Shown here: in pieces, positions 52,186-60,288 of the stretch
Layout of the letters: every line of letters starts with the position of its first letter
Numbering within the stretch: the first letter of the stretch is position 1
Origin: Verrucomicrobiales bacterium
GTDB taxonomy: Bacteria > Verrucomicrobiota > Verrucomicrobiia > Verrucomicrobiales > DEV007
Length of the DNA: 64,000 nucleotides
Direction: 5' to 3'
Assembly (NCBI GenBank): GCA_016795385.1
Contig: JAEUHI010000047.1
Span: 124,001 to 188,000 of the forward strand
Program-made: the position numbers and the translations under genes
Notes under the pieces: generated by a model
Seen by the model: the letters and a program-made list of their open reading frames with translations, nothing else
Told to the model about the DNA's origin: nothing
The model's database searches: none

Positions 52186-53664
52186 ATGTCCCATTTCCAC
52201 CCTTGGATCGACGGCAGCATCGTCGGGCTCTACCTGCTCGGCACGATGATCGCCGGAGTCTGGGTGCGGCGCTACGTCTCGAAGGTCGAGCATTTCCTCG
52301 TCGCGGGCCGCGAGATGAATCTCTACCTCGGTATCGCCTCGCTCGCGGCGACGGAGTTTGGCATCATCACCTGCATGTATGCCGCCGAGGCGGGCTACAC
52401 GAAGGGCTTCGCCGGAGCCGTGCCGGGGATCTGCCAGGCCCTCGCCATGCTCGTGATCGGGCTCACCGGCTTCTGTGTGAAACCGCTCCGCGCCTCCGGC
52501 GCGATGACTTTGCCGGAGCTCTTCGAGAAACGCTTCGGCAAACGGGTCCGCTGGCTCGCGGGAGTCGTCATCGTGCTCGGAGGTCTCCTCAACATGGGCG
52601 TTTTCCTGAAGATCGGCGGCGATTTCCTCTGCGCCGTCTGCGGGTGGGATCCCGGCTCCCTTGTTTTCGTGATGGGTGGACTGCTGCTGCTCGTCTCGAT
52701 CTACACGATCCTCGGAGGCATGCTCTCGGTGCTGGTGACGGACTTTCTCCAATTTGTGATCATGAGCGCCGGTCTACTCATCGTGACGCTGCTCATCCTC
52801 CACGACATCGGATGGGAACGGCTCGAGGAAGCGGTGCGGGTGAATCATGGCGAGGGCGGATTCAATCCACTCGCCAATCCGACGATGGGATGGTCCTACC
52901 TCGTCTTCCAGATCCTCGGCAACACCGCCGCGACGCTCACCTGGCAGACCACGATCTCGCGCCTGCTCTCGGCGAAGGATGCGGCGACGGGACAAAAGGT
53001 CTACTCGCGCACCAGCTTCTTCTTCGTTTGCCGCTGGCTCATCCCCGTGCTTTGGGGCGTCTCGGCCCTCGCCGTGCTCGGTCCAGCGAAGGAGGGCGAG
53101 GCGACCCTGATGGCGATGCCGCAATTCCTCGCCACGTTCCTGCCCATCGGGCTGATGGGACTGATGGTCGCGGCCATGCTCGCCGCGGACATGAGCACGA
53201 ATTCTTCCTACATGCTCGGGTGGGGCAGCGTCATCTACAACGACATCCTCGCTCCCTTCCGGAAAGGTAAATGGCCCGAGGCCCGCGCGATCCGGTGGAA
53301 CCGGTTCATCGTCGCGCTCATCGGGATCTACCTGTTTGTCTTCGGCCTGCTCTACGAGATCCAGGGCGACGTGTGGTCGTATCTGCTGCTGAGTGGATCG
53401 GTTTATCTCTCCAGCATGTCGGTGCTGCTGATCGCCTGCTGCTACTGGAAACGCGCGAACTCCTGGGGGGCCTTCGGAGCCATCCTCGGCGGAGCGCTCG
53501 TGCCGATCCTCTTCCTCAGCTTCGAAAAGATGGCCTCCACCGCCGCCTGGGCGGCCGATTTCGGAAAGGACAACGCCGGCATCGCCGCCTTTGCCGCCGC
53601 CGCGATCGGAATGATCACGGGATCGCTCATCAAACCGCGGAACCCTGACCAAACCACCCCATGA
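52186..53664 (+). CDS. Sodium:solute symporter (SSS family)
   Basis: 492 residues with about 12-13 transmembrane helices. Family motifs: FLVAGREMNLYLGIASLAATEFG in the first helices, the SSS signature-like GGMLSVLVTDFLQFVIM, and MLAADMSTNSSYMLGWGSVIYNDI with the serines that coordinate sodium. Probably imports a sugar or acid freed by the envelope enzymes. It is followed without a gap (ATGA at 53661) by a 43-residue membrane protein. Confidence 0.93.
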   Translation: MSHFHPWIDGSIVGLYLLGTMIAGVWVRRYVSKVEHFLVAGREMNLYLGIASLAATEFGIITCMYAAEAGYTKGFAGAVPGICQALAMLVIGLTGFCVKPLRASGAMTLPELFEKRFGKRVRWLAGVVIVLGGLLNMGVFLKIGGDFLCAVCGWDPGSLVFVMGGLLLLVSIYTILGGMLSVLVTDFLQFVIMSAGLLIVTLLILHDIGWERLEEAVRVNHGEGGFNPLANPTMGWSYLVFQILGNTAATLTWQTTISRLLSAKDAATGQKVYSRTSFFFVCRWLIPVLWGVSALAVLGPAKEGEATLMAMPQFLATFLPIGLMGLMVAAMLAADMSTNSSYMLGWGSVIYNDILAPFRKGKWPEARAIRWNRFIVALIGIYLFVFGLLYEIQGDVWSYLLLSGSVYLSSMSVLLIACCYWKRANSWGAFGAILGGALVPILFLSFEKMASTAAWAADFGKDNAGIAAFAAAAIGMITGSLIKPRNPDQTTP

Positions 53665-53792
53665 GCACCTTCTGGCATCTCCTCATCTGGGCCTGCGTTT
53701 TCTGGTACGGCACCGTCACGATCCTCGTCGCCGTGCGCGGGTGGAAGGATATCGTGGGTATGCTGCGGCGCTTGCGGGATGGAGAGGAGTGA
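53661..53792 (+). CDS. 43-residue membrane protein coupled to the symporter
   Basis: The ATG overlaps the symporter stop (ATGA). The product begins MSTFWHLLIWACVFWYGTVT, one Trp-rich transmembrane helix, and ends with a basic, amphipathic WKDIVGMLRRLRDGEE. Position, overlap and composition suggest a small symporter accessory subunit; no family is recognised. It ends 82 bases before the next sulfatase start. Confidence 0.65.
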   Translation: MSTFWHLLIWACVFWYGTVTILVAVRGWKDIVGMLRRLRDGEE

Positions 53793-53874
53793 GGAAATCC
53801 CGCACGTGAATGCGCGAGTGGATGATTGGAACGGTTTACAGCTCATGGGGTTCCTGATAGCCTGCTTCACCCCG

Positions 53875-55380
53875 ATGCGTTTCCTTCTCCTCTGCTGCCT
53901 ACTCGTACCGATTTCCGCCCGCGCCGCCGAGCCCCTTCGGACCGAGCCGAGGCCGAATATCCTCTGGTTCGTCGTCGATGACATGTCGGCGGATTTTTCC
54001 TGTTACGGCGAGACCACGATCACCACCCCGCACGTCGATCGTCTCGCCGCCGCGGGCACGCGCTTCACCCGCGCCTTCGTCACCGCCCCGGTCTGCTCGA
54101 GCAGCCGCTCGGCGATGATCACGGGCTGCTACCAGACCACGATCGGCGCGCACCACCACCGCAGCGGGCGGGGACAACACCGTATTGCCTTGCCAGCCGG
54201 CGTCGAGCCGCTCCCGGCATTGATGCGGAAGGCCGGCTATTTCACCTGCATCGGCAGCGGTCTTTCCGGCATCGATCATCGCGGGCTTCCGGTGAAGAAG
54301 GATCGCCAAGGCAAGACCGACTACAACCTCGACTGGGATGAGGCGATCTACGACAGCCATGACTGGGCCGCACGGAAGGAGGGCCAGCCCTTCTTTATGC
54401 AGGTGCAGCTCCACGGCGGCAAGCTGCGCGGGGAGAGCTCCGCCTCCTGCGGAGCCCTCCGGAAACGCGCGACGGATCGTTTCGGAGCCGCGGTCGATCC
54501 TGACAAAGTCACCTTGCCTCCGCATTATCCGCGCGATCCGGTGCTGCTCGAGGATTGGGCGGCCTACCTCGACAGCGTGCGCCTCACCGATCATCACGTT
54601 GGGCAAGTGATGGAACGTCTCCGGGCGGAGAGTCTGCTGGAGAACACGCTCGTCATATTCATGACCGATCACGGCATCAGCCATGCTCGCGGCAAGCAAT
54701 TCCTCTACGACGAGGGCACTCACATTCCCTTTGTCATTGCCGGTCCCGGAGTGAAGGCAGGTGAGGTGCGCGACGACCTCATCGAACACATCGACATGGC
54801 GGCGATCACCCTCGCCGCCGCCGGTCTGGAGATTCCTATCTGGATGCAGGGGCGCGATGTCCTCGCGGCCGACTACCAGCCGCGCGACGCCGTTTTTGCC
54901 GCCCGTGATCGCTGCGGCGAAGCCGCCGACCGGATTCGTTCGGTGCGGACCGCCACTCATCTCTACATCCGGAATTTTCATCCGGAGCGTCCCCATCTGA
55001 TGCCGAACGATTACAAGGACGGCAAAGCCATCATCCGTCGCCTCCGCGAGCTGCATGCGGCGGGTTCGTTGCCGGAGTTGTCTGAGAATCTGCTCTTCGC
55101 CCCGGTCCGGCCGGCCGAGGAGCTGTATGAATGGAAGACCGACCGCTGGCAGGTGAAAAATCTGGCGGAGGATCCGTCGCACGAGGAAATGCGCCGGAAT
55201 CTTTCCACGCGACTCGATCAATGGATCACGGAGAGCCGCGATCCGGGTGATGAATCGCCCGAGATCTATGATCTCGAGATCGCGGATGAGCTCGCGGTGA
55301 TCAAGGCGGGCTCGGAGCGACATCGGGCCTTTTCGGAGAACGCGGAGGTGTATCGCGCGTGGATGAAGGAGGGGAAATGA
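53875..55380 (+). CDS. Secreted sulfatase with atypical CSSSR motif
   Basis: 501 residues from ATG 53875, which gives signal peptide MRFLLLCCLLVPISARA. VVDDMSADFSCYG binds metal, and the formylglycine site reads C74-S-S-S-R rather than C-x-[PA]-x-R. GCYQTTIGAHHHRSG and FMTDHGISHARGKQFLYDEGTH (split here as metal and substrate regions) are typical of the sulfatase fold. The site may still be modified, but Ser at the +2 position is unusual. A decamer hairpin repeat begins 20 bases after its stop. Confidence 0.93.
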   Translation: MRFLLLCCLLVPISARAAEPLRTEPRPNILWFVVDDMSADFSCYGETTITTPHVDRLAAAGTRFTRAFVTAPVCSSSRSAMITGCYQTTIGAHHHRSGRGQHRIALPAGVEPLPALMRKAGYFTCIGSGLSGIDHRGLPVKKDRQGKTDYNLDWDEAIYDSHDWAARKEGQPFFMQVQLHGGKLRGESSASCGALRKRATDRFGAAVDPDKVTLPPHYPRDPVLLEDWAAYLDSVRLTDHHVGQVMERLRAESLLENTLVIFMTDHGISHARGKQFLYDEGTHIPFVIAGPGVKAGEVRDDLIEHIDMAAITLAAAGLEIPIWMQGRDVLAADYQPRDAVFAARDRCGEAADRIRSVRTATHLYIRNFHPERPHLMPNDYKDGKAIIRRLRELHAAGSLPELSENLLFAPVRPAEELYEWKTDRWQVKNLAEDPSHEEMRRNLSTRLDQWITESRDPGDESPEIYDLEIADELAVIKAGSERHRAFSENAEVYRAWMKEGK

Positions 55381-55399
55381 AGCGTTCTTTTTCCAATCC

Positions 55400-55491
55400 A
55401 TTCGCGAAAATTCGCGGTCATTCGCGCTCATTCGCGTTCCAAAAAAGAATCCAACGCGAATGGGAGCGAATATCCGCGAATGAGCGCGAAT
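55400..55491. repeat. Period-10 ATTCGCG hairpin element, copy 1
   Basis: Four decamers starting TTCGCG (55401-55440) are mirrored by four CGCGAA or GCGAA decamers (about 55451-55491). The inner stem is TTCGCGTT/AACGCGAA around a loop of 14 bases. The left side is nearly identical to the copy at 58571-58611. Both copies lie upstream of a sulfatase gene. Confidence 0.92.
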
Positions 55492-55518
55492 CCGGATGAG
55501 GTGAAGGATGATCTTTCA

Positions 55519-55568
55519 ACACAGATGGACACAGATGGACACAGATGCCCACCCATTTCCACAGATGA
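55519..55568. repeat. Period-10 ACACAGATGG array
   Basis: ACACAGATGG at 55519-55528 and 55529-55538, ACACAGATGC at 55539-55548, then CCACCCATTT and CCACAGATGA in the same phase. It lies 19 bases before the ATG at 55588. Confidence 0.9.
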
Positions 55569-55587
55569 ACTGACTCAAATGCCTTTC

Positions 55588-57063
55588 ATGAACCCCCGCC
55601 ACTCTCTCCTCTTCTCCCTCCTACTCGCCGTCGCGCCCTTGACCGCGGCCGACCGTCCCAACATCGTCTTCTTCGTCGCCGACGACCTAGGGCAGCGTGA
55701 TCTCGGCAGCTATGGCAGCACCTTTTACGAGACTCCCCATCTCGACCGCCTCGCCGCGGAGGGAATGCGCTTCACCGACGCCTACGCGGCCTGTCCGGTG
55801 TGCTCGCCGACGCGGGCGGCACTGGTCACCGGCAAATGGCCTCAGCGCACCGGCATCACCGATTACATCGGGGCACCCTTGCAACCCGAACTATGGAAGC
55901 GCAACACCAAGTTGCTCCCTGCGCCCTACGCCGACCGGCTCGCGCTCGAAGAAGTGACCTTCGCGGAGGTCTTGAAGGAGGCGGGTTACGCGACCTTCTT
56001 CGCGGGCAAGTGGCACCTTGGTCCCGAAGGCTGGTGGCCGGAGGACCAGGGCTTCGATGTGAACAAGGGAGGGATGGACCGTGGCGGTCCCTACGGGGGG
56101 AAGAAGTACTTCTCACCCTACGGCAATCCGCGTCTTGAGGATGGCCCCGAGGGCGAGCATTTGCCGGATCGTCTCGCCGCCGAAGCCGGGAAATTCATCG
56201 AAGCAAACCGCGACCGGCCCTTCCTCGTTTATTATCCCTTCTACGACGTTCACACGCCGCTGATGGGACGCGAAGACCTCGTGAAAAAGTACGAGGAAAA
56301 GAAAAAGCGCCTCGGGCTCGATGAAAAATGGGGACGCGAAGGCGAGCGCGATGTGCGGCTCGTCCAGGAGCACGCCGTCTATGCGGCCATGGTCGAGGCG
56401 ATGGACCTGGCGGTGGGGCGAGTGTTGGGGAAACTCGACGAACTCGGTCTCGCGGAGAATACCCTCGTGCTTTTCACCAGCGACAACGGCGGCCTTTCCA
56501 CCAGCGAGGGCTGGCCAACCTCGAACGAACCGCTTCGTGGCGGCAAGGGCTGGATGTATGAAGGCGGCATCCGCGAGCCGCTCATCGTGCGTTGGCCTGC
56601 GAAGATCAAGGCCGGGAGCGTCTCTGCCGAACCCGTGAGCAGTCCGGACTACTTCCCGACCTTCCTTGAGGCTGCCGCGGTGGCGAAGCCGGAGGGGCTC
56701 CCGATCGACGGAGCCAGCCTGGTCCCTGTGTTTGCCGGAGGCACCCTGCCGGATCGCGCGCTCTTCTGGCATTACCCGCACTACGGCAACCAGGGCGGCG
56801 CGCCCGCGGCGGCGATCCGCAAGGGGAATCACAAGCTGATCCACTGGTTCGAGGAGGATCGCGTGGAGCTCTACGATCTTTCCACCGATCTTTCCGAGAA
56901 GAACGATCTCGCTCTCGCCCGACCCGATCTGGTCGACGCGCTGGGTGCGGAACTGAAGGCCTGGCAGGGGGAAGTCGGTGCGAAGTTTCCCACACGGAAT
57001 CCCCAGTTCGATCCTGCCAAACCGAACGGGCGGGCGGCGCAGCGGAGACAGGGTAAGCAGTAA
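55588..57063 (+). CDS. Secreted sulfatase, CSPTR type
   Basis: 491 residues from ATG 55588 (signal MNPRHSLLFSLLLAVAPLTA); an ATG at 55579 is equally possible. FVADDLGQRDLGSYG and C72-S-P-T-R give the active site; GKWHLGPEGWWPEDQG, YPFYDVHTPLMG and FTSDNGGLSTSEGWPT follow, resembling arylsulfatase A-like enzymes that act on glycans. Codons GKQ and the TAA stop at the end lie in a period-7 array (57051-57136), so the terminus may be repeat-derived. Longer upstream starts run through the decamer repeats and are rejected. Confidence 0.95.
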   Translation: MNPRHSLLFSLLLAVAPLTAADRPNIVFFVADDLGQRDLGSYGSTFYETPHLDRLAAEGMRFTDAYAACPVCSPTRAALVTGKWPQRTGITDYIGAPLQPELWKRNTKLLPAPYADRLALEEVTFAEVLKEAGYATFFAGKWHLGPEGWWPEDQGFDVNKGGMDRGGPYGGKKYFSPYGNPRLEDGPEGEHLPDRLAAEAGKFIEANRDRPFLVYYPFYDVHTPLMGREDLVKKYEEKKKRLGLDEKWGREGERDVRLVQEHAVYAAMVEAMDLAVGRVLGKLDELGLAENTLVLFTSDNGGLSTSEGWPTSNEPLRGGKGWMYEGGIREPLIVRWPAKIKAGSVSAEPVSSPDYFPTFLEAAAVAKPEGLPIDGASLVPVFAGGTLPDRALFWHYPHYGNQGGAPAAAIRKGNHKLIHWFEEDRVELYDLSTDLSEKNDLALARPDLVDALGAELKAWQGEVGAKFPTRNPQFDPAKPNGRAAQRRQGKQ

Positions 57064-57136
57064 CCAGTAACCAGTAAAACCGTATACTGTAACCGATCAC
57101 CGTCCACCGTTTACAGATCACCCTTCACTCTTCACG
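57051..57136. repeat. Degenerate period-7 array filling the gap between two sulfatases
   Basis: Units include GTAACCA, GTAACCA, GTAAAACC, GTATACT, GTAACCG, ATCACCG, TCCACCG, TTTACAG, ATCACCC, TTCACTC, TTCACG. The array supplies the upstream stop codon (57061-57063) and runs to the base before ATG 57137. It contains units identical to the in-gene array at 11983-12003 (ATCACCG phase). Confidence 0.78.
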
Positions 57137-58552
57137 ATGCGCCTCCTTTTCCTTTTCGCCCTCGCGGCCTCCGTTTCCCTCCGGGCCGCGGACAAGCCCA
57201 ACATCCTCTTCCTCTTCGCAGACGACCAGTGCCACGAGACGATCCGGGCGCTGGGTCATACCGACATTGATACGCCGAATCTCGATCGCCTCGTCGCGCG
57301 GGGCACGACCTTCACCCATGCCTACAACATGGGCTCCTGGAGTGGTGCTGTCTGCGTCGCGAGCCGCACCATGCTCGTGACCGGCCGCACGGTGTGGCGC
57401 GCCGGAGCGATCTACGAGGGCAAAAACACCGACCTCGAGCGCGAGGCGGGACGGCTCTGGCCGCAGCGGATGGCGAAGGCGGGCTACGAAACCTTCTTCA
57501 CCGGCAAGTGGCACATAAAGACGGATGCGGCTAAGTGCTTCGACCACAGCGCGAACATCCGTGGCGGCATGCCAAAGGACGGAACGGTCGGCTACAACCG
57601 CCCCCTTCCCGGGCAGCCCGATCCCTGGAGCCCGAGCGATCCGCAGTTTGGAGGTTTCTGGCAGGGCGGCAAACACTGGAGCGAGGTGGTCGGCGACGAC
57701 GCCGTCGGTTTTCTCGGTCAGGCGGCGAAGTCGGAGAAGCCCTTCTTCATGTACATCGCTTTCAACGCTCCCCACGATCCGCGCCAGTCGCCGAAGGAGT
57801 ATGTGGACCGTTATCCGCTCGACCGCATCGGGGTGCCGGAGAGTTTTCTTCCGGAATACCCTCACAAAGATACCATCGGCTGCGGGCCGGGACTGCGCGA
57901 TGAGAAGCTCGCGCCCTTTCCCCGGGATGAACACGCCGTGAGAGTCCACCGCCAGGAGTATTATGCGATCATCACCCACATGGACGCGCAGATCGGCCGC
58001 ATCCTCGATGAGCTGGAGGCTTCGGGCGAGGCGGAAAACACCTGGATTTTCTTCACCGCCGACCATGGGCTCGCGGTGGGGCATCACGGTCTCTTCGGAA
58101 AACAAAACATGTACGATCACAGCCTGCGCGTGCCCTTCCTCGTGAGTGGTCCGGGCGTGAAAGCGGGCGCGAAGATCGATGCGCCCATCTACCTGCAGAG
58201 CGTCATGGCCACGGCGCTCGATCTCGCCGGAGCGGACCGTGAGGGCGTCGAGTTTGCGAGCGTGCGTCCGCTGCTGGAAGGGGAGGGGAACGGAATGGAT
58301 TCCGTCTACGGCGCCTACCTCGATCTGCAACGGGCGGTGATCGACGACGGGTGGAAACTGATCCTCTATCCCAAGGCGAAGGTCGCGAGGCTGTATCACC
58401 TCGCTGAGGACACGCAGGAGATGCGCGACCTCGCCGCCGAACCCGCGCAGGCGGAGCGGAAAAAGGCACTGTTTGCGAAACTGCGAGGTTTGCAGGCGGA
58501 GTTCGATGACACGCTCGATCTGGAGGCGGTGTTTCCGGAGTTGAAAGGATGA
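57137..58552 (+). CDS. Secreted sulfatase, CxAxR type
   Basis: 471 residues; signal MRLLFLFALAASVSLRA. LFADDQCHETIRALG binds metal; the formylglycine motif is C73-V-A-S-R, an accepted variant. GKWHIKTDAAKCFDHSANIRGG and FFTADHGLAVGHHGLFGKQNMYDHS are strongly like the choline-sulfatase/iduronate-sulfatase-like subgroup. Its ATG follows the period-7 array without a gap; no clear Shine-Dalgarno is visible in the array. A second decamer hairpin follows its stop. Confidence 0.95.
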   Translation: MRLLFLFALAASVSLRAADKPNILFLFADDQCHETIRALGHTDIDTPNLDRLVARGTTFTHAYNMGSWSGAVCVASRTMLVTGRTVWRAGAIYEGKNTDLEREAGRLWPQRMAKAGYETFFTGKWHIKTDAAKCFDHSANIRGGMPKDGTVGYNRPLPGQPDPWSPSDPQFGGFWQGGKHWSEVVGDDAVGFLGQAAKSEKPFFMYIAFNAPHDPRQSPKEYVDRYPLDRIGVPESFLPEYPHKDTIGCGPGLRDEKLAPFPRDEHAVRVHRQEYYAIITHMDAQIGRILDELEASGEAENTWIFFTADHGLAVGHHGLFGKQNMYDHSLRVPFLVSGPGVKAGAKIDAPIYLQSVMATALDLAGADREGVEFASVRPLLEGEGNGMDSVYGAYLDLQRAVIDDGWKLILYPKAKVARLYHLAEDTQEMRDLAAEPAQAERKKALFAKLRGLQAEFDDTLDLEAVFPELKG

Positions 58553-58570
58553 ACTTGGACGCCCTCCACG

Positions 58571-58665
58571 CATTCGCGAAAATTCGCGGACATTCGCGCC
58601 CATTCGCGTTCCCAAGAATGAATTCAACGCGAATGAAAACGAATGGGCCGCGAATGAACGTGAAT
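58571..58665. repeat. Period-10 ATTCGCG hairpin element, copy 2
   Basis: Left decamers ATTCGCGAAA, ATTCGCGGAC, ATTCGCGCCC, ATTCGCGTTC (58572-58611); right units ending CGAAT or TGAAT (58625-58665). It ends 13 bases before the chosen start of the next sulfatase. Compare 55400-55491. Confidence 0.9.
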
Positions 58666-58677
58666 CAGAAGGGATTC

Positions 58678-59994
58678 ATGGTGCTGTCCCTCTCACTGAT
58701 AGCGTGTTTCAGCGCCGCCGCCGACCGTCCCAACGTGATCTTCATCCTCGCCGACGACCAGGGCAGCGCCGATCTCGGGTGCTACGGGGCGACCGATCTC
58801 GAGACACCGCACACCGACTCCCTCGCCGCGCGCGGAGTGCGTTTCACCCAATTCTATTCGGCCGCGCCGGTCTGCTCGCCTTCGCGCGCGGCCATCCTCA
58901 CGGGGCGCTACCCGGTCCGCGCCGGCGTCCCCGGGAACTGCGCTTCGCAGCCCGGGGCCAAGGGTGCTCTCCCGCCGGAGGAAATCACGATGGCCGAGAT
59001 ATTCCATGCCGCCGGTTACGCCACCGCCCAGATCGGGAAATGGCATCTCGGCTACACGCCCGAAACGCATCCGCTGAGGCAGGGCTTTGATCACTCCTTC
59101 GGCCACATGGGCGGCTGCATCGACAACTACTCGCACTTTTTCTACTGGAGCGGTCCGAACATCCACGATCTCTGGCGCAACGGGGTGGAGGTCTTTCACG
59201 ACGGTGAGTTCTTTCCCGATCTCATGGTGAAGGAAGCGTCGCGCTTCATCGAGGCGAACCGGTCGAAACCCTTCTTCATTTATTACGCGCTCAATTCACC
59301 ACACTACCCCTACCAGGGTGACGCGAAGTGGTTGGAACGCTTCAAGGGCCTGCCTTACCCGCGCAATCTCTACGCCGCCTTCGTCGCGGCGCAGGATGAG
59401 CGGCTTGGACTGCTCTTCGCGAAACTCGACGAGCTCGCTCTCCGTGAGAACACCCTCATCGTTTTCCAGAGCGACAACGGCCATTCCACCGAGGAGCGCG
59501 CCCATTTTGGCGGAGGCAGCGCGGGCGGTTATCGCGGGGCGAAGTTCAGTCTGCTCGAGGGCGGCATCCGGCTTCCCGCCATCATCACCTGGCCGGGGCG
59601 TCTGCCTCAGGGCGAAGCGCGTGATCAACTCGCCCACGCCTGCGATTGGTTGCCCACGCTGGCGGAACTCTGCGAGGTACCGCTTCCTGACAAACCCCTC
59701 GATGGACTCAGCCTCGTCAAGGTCCTTGCCGATGGCTCCGCGTCGTCTCCACACGATGGCAAATCGCTCCATTGGCAGGTCGGCGAAGGGCCGAAGGCCG
59801 ACTGGGCGGTGCGTGAGGGCGATTGGAAATTGATCGGCCGATCCCGCGACACCAGCGACGGCGAGTCCAAGGAGGTGCTCGAAAACTTTCTCGTGAATCT
59901 CGCCGCCGACCCCGCCGAAACCACCAACCGCGCCTCGGAGAACCCGGAGGTGCTGGAGCGCCTGAAGAGGCTTCATGAGGCGCATCTGGAGTAG
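58678..59994 (+). CDS. Secreted sulfatase, CSPSR type
   Basis: 438 residues from ATG 58678, which gives signal MVLSLSLIACFSAAA and has an AAGGGA ribosome site just upstream. ILADDQGSADLGCYG and C66-S-P-S-R form the active site; GKWHLGYTPETHPLRQGF and FQSDNGHSTEERAHFGGG follow. Earlier in-frame ATG codons (58654 and before) are made of decamer-repeat sequence. The sulfatase probably removes sulfate from a glycan in the periplasm. Confidence 0.94.
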   Translation: MVLSLSLIACFSAAADRPNVIFILADDQGSADLGCYGATDLETPHTDSLAARGVRFTQFYSAAPVCSPSRAAILTGRYPVRAGVPGNCASQPGAKGALPPEEITMAEIFHAAGYATAQIGKWHLGYTPETHPLRQGFDHSFGHMGGCIDNYSHFFYWSGPNIHDLWRNGVEVFHDGEFFPDLMVKEASRFIEANRSKPFFIYYALNSPHYPYQGDAKWLERFKGLPYPRNLYAAFVAAQDERLGLLFAKLDELALRENTLIVFQSDNGHSTEERAHFGGGSAGGYRGAKFSLLEGGIRLPAIITWPGRLPQGEARDQLAHACDWLPTLAELCEVPLPDKPLDGLSLVKVLADGSASSPHDGKSLHWQVGEGPKADWAVREGDWKLIGRSRDTSDGESKEVLENFLVNLAADPAETTNRASENPEVLERLKRLHEAHLE

Positions 59995-60051
59995 GGAGGG
60001 GTGGGATTTTTGGGGATGGAAAAGTGGCTGGTCGGGTGGTAGGATAGCCCG

Positions 60052-60288
60052 ATGTCGTCGCCTTTACCCCAGCCCGTTCCGAGGGACTTGCGAGAGCAGA
60101 TGATTGACTTCATCCAGAGGGCTCCCGAAGAGGAGCTCCCGGAGATCAACCGAAGGCTCCTCATCGCCGAGCGTGACAAGTTGTGGCGTGAAGTCCAGGA
60201 ACTGGCGACGAAGGACGCGGCGTCCGGAAAATTCGAAGGCGTGCAGGAGAGGATCGAGGAGTATCGCGTACGGGTTAAGGATGCATGA
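60052..60288 (+). CDS. Probable antitoxin partner of a PIN toxin
   Basis: 78 residues, highly charged and helical (DLREQMIDFIQRAPEEELPEI, then RRLLIAERDKLWREVQEL, EGVQERIEEYRVRV). I do not recognise a named family. The ATGA overlap with the PIN gene at 60285 and the size support an antitoxin role. Confidence 0.6.
   Translation: MSSPLPQPVPRDLREQMIDFIQRAPEEELPEINRRLLIAERDKLWREVQELATKDAASGKFEGVQERIEEYRVRVKDA

Noticed and set aside
55480..55587. Longer N-terminus for the sulfatase starting at 55480.
   Set aside because: The extra codons translate the ACACAGATGG repeat and have no signal-peptide character; ATG 55588 gives a normal one.
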